A stretch of DNA of 64,000 nucleotides, taken from Serpula lacrymans var. lacrymans S7.9. Its lineage: Eukaryota > Basidiomycota > Agaricomycetes > Boletales > Serpulaceae. Below the pieces are notes generated by a model. It was not told the origin of the DNA. It was given only the letters and a program-made list of their open reading frames with translations, and did not search any database. Shown here piece after piece: positions 58,611-64,000 of the stretch. The translations under genes and the position numbers were made by a program. The first letter of the stretch is position 1. Every line of letters begins with the position of its first letter. The DNA lies in NCBI RefSeq assembly GCF_000218685.1, contig NW_006763296.1:982715-1046714 (forward strand), written 5' to 3'.

Positions 58611-61600
58611 ATATGGGGTATTATGGGGCTGTCTGTATACCTGTTATACAACATTGTAGCGTGTCCTTTGGGATGCCCTATGGAGGTATGCAAAGCCAAT
58701 TCACCCCATGGGCAGGTAATATCGGGTTGAACGTAATTTCACATATCCTTTTGTCGTGTTCCTGGTCTTTTTCATGATTCTCGGGTATCCTTGGTTCTCA
58801 GTCTAGACCGTAGAGAACATTGTTTGAACATATCGAGTCTTTCAGTTTCTTTTTACCCTACCTCGCTGTGATGGGTATTCAGTCCATGTCTTATTGCTGT
58901 CTTCTGCCATTTATCTTTGTTCCCGACGACGCAGCAAGTACGTACACACGATGCACAAATGACAAATGAAGTGCAAAACATAGGAGGTTTTCGGTCTTCA
59001 CTGAAGAGGGCGAATACAGGTCAATGGCCATGTTGACTCTCTGTTTGTGGGGGTTTGGCCAGTGTTTACTCGGCGTTAGATCCATCGACTGCTTCTGCAT
59101 TAGTCAAAAGCAACACCCAACCGCTACCATTACAACATTGTCCTAGCGTCAAAGTACATGCTGGAAATGCATGGCAATGTATATTCATAAATCTAGCCAA
59201 GGACATGCTGCACGACTAGGGGCGCGACTCGGACGTAAGTAAAGCGCTTTGAGCTATGTCACAGAACTGTGAAATGACCCCAGAGCTGCCGCAGCGATAT
59301 GGATTTACCTGTATCTTTGATGGCTACGATGCCATCATGGCACATTGTTGCTGTATCCTGCCGTGCCGAGCCGGGTGGCAGCGAGCACGTTGTCAAATCC
59401 GGGGTAATTTGCACGTTCGGCCGGTACGCGAGCCTGAGACGGACTACGCGAGAGGATCTTGGTTTTCACAAGAAGACATTTGCTGCAACGAGCTCTACAC
59501 CGGTGCGTTTTTGCTCTCAAATGCCTCGTTGAATTTGTCATCCGCAGCTCCTCCTTTTCAATCGGCTTGCAAGTCCGCTAACCGTCGCATGTGAACACCT
59601 TGCCTTGACGCTTTCACCCATCTTCTTCATAAAACTTCGACTTCTCCAGGTGAGTCCGAGTCCTAGTCCGGTCTTGGCTAGTTCAGCACCATTTCGGGCT
59701 CTATGGGAGTTGATTTCACTGATCACTCGGTCGTGTGCTCATATGTGAGTCGTTCGCACTCTTGTTTTGAGCGTTTCAAGCTGCTCTAATTGATTGTACA
59801 TCACAGGAATTGTATAGGATGCACAGGCAACGTCATCCCTGTGTTTTTGCAATGCATAATGTTCACACGACCGTCTCTGAGACTGTCGAATTTAATACAC
59901 AGCAGATACACCCATGCCGTAAACTTTCTTTGGATCGGAACATCATCGTATCTTGGCTAAATGGGCTAAAGACAACACTGTATTATCACCACACCCATCA
60001 GGCTCTCCACTAGCGCTGTGGAAGTTGCACTCTCGCTCCCGGTTTTCTCTTAATTAGACTGTGAATCGTCGAGGGTCCGTTCCACATCCATCTCGTCGAT
60101 CATTCTCATGCAAACCTGGCCTGATTGAATAATCATTCATACACGCGAAAGCGTCGAGTACTCGGCATTTCTTCCATTTCTTCCTTTTACAGGATTCATT
60201 GTCAGTATATCTGGCTTCCGTAGCACGGTCACACACTGACATGCCAGGTGTGTACGAACAGCATCGCAATTTGGCCGCATCAGATGGATGCTCCGTGAGT
60301 TCCAATTCGACACGCCCTATATATTCATTTACTCAGCTTCTCATCAAGCCGAAGGTATTCGTATATCAGCTGCTTCGAATCCGGAGCCCTTCGTTTTTCT
60401 GTGTTTTGGGAGGACCGTGACAGCCGGAGCATCGTTTTGTCGAACTGTGGCCACAGCCGTCACGGTATCCTAAGATAGACCCGCAACATGAGCGAATGTT
60501 TAAGGCTGCTGCCCGCATCTCCGTGATCAATGATTCAGTGTTTGCGTTGACGGATGTCTCATATCCACGTCATTTGCCAAGGGTTACTGTGGAATGCATT
60601 GTATGACGTACGTCTCTTATATCTAAGTGATATCATGAACTCGTCACACTGACATTGGCAAGAGATATTTATCAGGTACATGATTGGGTGTTTTCTAGAT
60701 TATAGTACTAGGATCCCACAGGCCGAAATCAGGCTGAGTGGCCGAAAAGGGGCAAGGCGCTGTGATCAGATGCGTCTGTGTGGAACATGTCCCTGGTGAG
60801 ACAATCAGTATGGCATATACTATTCCATATATATATTTGAAGAAAATTTTATTACAATTAGGAGGGCCGCATCAACATTGCGATGCGGGCAATAGCTTAA
60901 CTTCCATCTTCATCCGTAGAGCCTTTTGGTCAATTCAAATTTCGTGGCGGTTAGTCACTGTATTTCGTACAGGGAAACACGGATATAGCACTGACAAAAT
61001 CAAGCTTCGTCAGTCAGGTACTACTGGAAAATCTGTGAGCCTCACGCCGTCACCGCTGCTTCCTTTGGAGGTAAAGTTTCAGCCGTCTATGCTACAACCG
61101 TCCCAAAGTGTACCTGCCTGACATAGCTATCGACTCCACTTCTGTCGAAATGTTCCATTGTGACTTAACAATAGCCGGGAACGTTCCAGGAGCTTCTAGT
61201 TTGGTGGTGCGGCCTTCCATACTGTATGTGAATTTGCCACTGCCACTGCGCCATCTTACGGCGTTCTTGCGGTGCATGCTCAGTGAGGAACTGACATTCC
61301 GTGTCTTTCGTTTGTGGGCTTTTTCAATTGCATTGGCATATGCTCTTGCTACCTTGTGCCATACTAACCTTACAGCAACCCGGCTCAAGTAAGGAACCGT
61401 ATGGCGCTTCCAAACGCGGTACAAATTTCCTGGTTCGAAATCGAAATTCCTGATGGCGCGCGGGCGGCGGCGAGCCATCGAGCCCACTACAAAGGGGGAA
61501 CCCACAGACAAGAGTAACTACTGCCGAGACGTGATTTCCGTCTGGAAAACTGTCAGGCTGTGCAAAAAGCAAGACTCAGAGTACACTACAGTTGCCAAAT

Positions 61601-64000
61601 CGGGACCTTATTGCCGGATTCCGAGACTTGCGGCCTTTTTTGGCGTTTTGTGAGGCATTTGTGACATGCTCTTCCCTTTGCGCCCGCGTCTCTGGTAAAA
61701 TACAAATGGGTGATTCTACTAGCCTTTTTTTATACCACATTTCGTTGTTGATCCTGTAGTAGTTTGTTCGATGCCAGCGTCTACCCAAGCAGGAGAAATG
61801 TTCATTCCAATAATAAATTCCTGTATAGACTATAAATTCAGCTGAGAATGGGTACATATAGGACCGTTCCCCACGCTGGTGATGTGATGCTGCACATGCT
61901 CAGGCTGATTGCGTCGAACTGATGCTCTAGACAAGGTTCTAGGCAATACTAAGAGGGACTCGAGCGCCAAGGGTGCTAAGGTGGAAACCTGTGGAAGCTC
62001 TGAAAGATCTGAAACCCTGTGATACTGACGGAGGCAGTCTCAACTTGACTGGTGGAAGTATGGTCGCTTAGTTGTGTTCGGAACAGTCGAGAGTGCATCA
62101 CGTCCAACTAAGTAGTAGCATGCACTACTAGTCTCAACATATCAGATATATATCAGGCTTCTTCGCAACCGTACTCATCGAAGCCAGGATCATGAAAATG
62201 ACTGTTTGTTATATGAAGACGGGTCATCGGTCGAACCTGCAGATATGGATGTCAGGTGGTCACATCGTAAACGACTAACAAAGAGATTATACTGCGCTGG
62301 GAGGGTACGACTGTGGAATGCAATGCTGCAAAGGGCGTGAATGGGATCCCGGACCGCGTGGGCGTTCGCCTCGAGAGAAGGGGGACGTTTTTTTATCCCG
62401 TGTTTTGCGTATTGTAAGCATCAGGACAAGCTATTTTCGGTCTCTTAATCGATGTGCGAGGATGTACAGAAAGGATCAGGGCCCATCTCGAGGACACGAC
62501 TTCGTACATGAGGCCAGTGCAAGGCGACAGATTGCCTCCACCCAGCCAATATAAGACCACGGATATGGCTCGGATAAAAGACTGCATCATGGCCTAGGAG
62601 CCCATATCACGGACATGGGTGGGCCTCCTGCCTAGCAGATTATGGATATCTACCATGATCCACGTTCACAGACCCTCGTCGCAAAAGTGCAATGTTGATC
62701 ATTTTCCTTGTTGGGCGCTTATACAGCAAAACTGTTATGACCCAGTATGGAGATGGCAAGGTAGACGCTCAAGAGGGTCTACAGGAGTTTTCCGGCGTTT
62801 CGAGAACATCACTGTGGACTTGATTCTCAATGACACGAATTCAGCGCGTCCGAGCGCCACTTCTGTGTCACAAGATCCTGCTATGAGCACGTAACTTAAA
62901 ACCCAAAAACACATGCCTTGCCTTCATCGTAACTTTTACCAAATCAAGCATTCTCTGGGACACGTGGAGCGACGAAAACACCGCGAATGCAAAGACGAGC
63001 CCTTGTATATTTGGAAATGAACAGCGAGTCGAGAAGCACTCACCTGATTCCCTGGGACCCATATCCATCGCAGAGGTAGCTCAGATAGGCAAATGAGAAA
63101 CTCGAGAAATGTGCTGGATTTGGCAGATGTATTTGATGAACACTGAAAAGGAACCCTTTACCAATACGTGTAGAGATAAGCCACTCGTGCGTGTTATGCT
63201 TGGTTGCCGTCAGAATTTCCATTGGAAGGCTCACTGAGAGATGAAGAAATCTGGAAACGGAGTGATCGGGAAGATGTGCGTGAGTAAGAGGCGAGTAGAG
63301 ATGGTGTACGATACGGCGAAAGTTTTCTGCGGTAAATGGTATAGACGGAAAAACTAGCAGTACGCGCCAGGGGGTGAAGGTACTGTAAAAGGAGATATCC
63401 TGTTACAACGGGTGATCATATAGACGGAAAGGCCGGGGCGCTAGAGTTGACGAGTTAGTGATAACGTGCAGTTCGATCAGTAGTGGGGAGAGGTGAACGA
63501 TCAATCTGGTGTTGTTGAATAAGGGATGATGATGATGTCAGAGGAAGGGGGATAGAGGAAGACAGGGAGAATTATAGATGGGATTGATATTACCATAGAG
63601 GGGAGTGACGCGTTTCGAGGATATATAGAAGAGGGAGGGACCGAGTGCACGCATCGATGCTGTAATCGCGGTTCAAGGGAAAGTCGAGTCATTGAGTGAA
63701 ATGGAGAAGGCTATGAGAAAAAAGATGCATACCATCGTGGAGGGGTACATAAATGGAGGAGTGCATAAATGCGTGTACCGCCTGGCTGAGCCACATGACA
63801 GACATCGTGGTGTGCGCAGTACATTCATAAGGCAAGGGAGGTGCAGATAGAGTGCCAATATGAGGATGTGATATATTCCAGGGGGATGGTAGATGTATAG
63901 CGGCTAAACGGCTAAAAGAGGTTGTATGATGAAGAGGGGAGATCCGAAGAATTCGAGGAAGAGGAAGAAACGAGAGTACGGTGATAGTTGTGGAATGAAG
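58611..64000. other. Gene-poor region of 5.4 kb
   Basis: From the Tps1 stop to the window end I find no gene, tRNA or mobile-element protein I can support on either strand. Reading frames are all under 140 codons and their translations have no recognisable blocks or consistent exon chains. A 7-bp hairpin (CCGCATC ... GATGCGG) lies near 60866-60888. The last 500 bp are purine-rich on the plus strand (GGA and GAT runs). The stretch may hold untranslated RNA, regulatory DNA or old decayed elements. Confidence 0.5.

Noticed and set aside
1..64000. CRISPR arrays, insertion sequences, prophage or bacterial operons
   Set aside because: Spliced eukaryotic genes throughout; no regularly spaced repeats or transposase or reverse transcriptase motifs seen.

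Overview
The window looks like nuclear DNA of a filamentous basidiomycete, most likely an agaricomycete. Most genes are split by many 45-65 bp introns with GT(A/G)NGT donors, and they lie close together on both strands. They match fungal housekeeping and lifestyle families: Arp3, Csl4, ribosomal P0, Tps1, a Zn2Cys6 regulator, a coiled-coil F-box protein and a secreted GH79 beta-glucuronidase. Gene models were made by hand by joining frames at splice sites and checking phase. Family calls rest on remembered motifs, not on searches.

Layout. 1-10.3 kb: a GST/Fax-like gene with two frame breaks, Arp3 (+), SelO pseudokinase-AMPylator (-), GH79 beta-glucuronidase (-) and alpha-methylacyl-CoA racemase (+). 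10.4-20 kb: F-box protein (-), cytochrome b5/acyl-CoA dehydrogenase fusion (+) and a Zn2Cys6 transcription factor (-). 20-24.5 kb: a gene-poor stretch with a possible ICMT-like relic, then a single-pass membrane protein (-). 25.5-37.6 kb: exosome subunit Csl4 (-) and an array of four tandem NAD(P)-binding Rossmann (extended SDR) genes, A to D. Between B and C lie a broken kinase-like gene and a truncated, A-like 3' end. 38-46 kb: a membrane SH3 protein (+), ASTRA subunit Asa1 (+), a Bsd2/Ndfip-type PY adaptor (-) and a C3HC zinc-finger Rsm1/NIPA-like protein (-). 47-58.6 kb: an intronless gene with a possible papain-like Cys/His/Asp triad (+), a large PPR-like helical-repeat gene (-), ribosomal P0 (+) and trehalose-6-phosphate synthase (+). 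From 58.6 kb to the end I can support no gene.

Functional links. The racemase and the acyl-CoA dehydrogenase, about 3 kb apart, both fit (peroxisomal or mitochondrial) branched-chain fatty acid breakdown. The SDR array is the one clearly dynamic part of the window: copies share coding exons, intron positions, promoters and 3' flanks, so whole units were duplicated, and the kinase-like gene and an orphan 3' fragment record the rearrangement. The most unusual single gene is the intronless papain-fold candidate at 47.2-48.0 kb. Three unrelated genes need a GC-AG intron to keep their frames.
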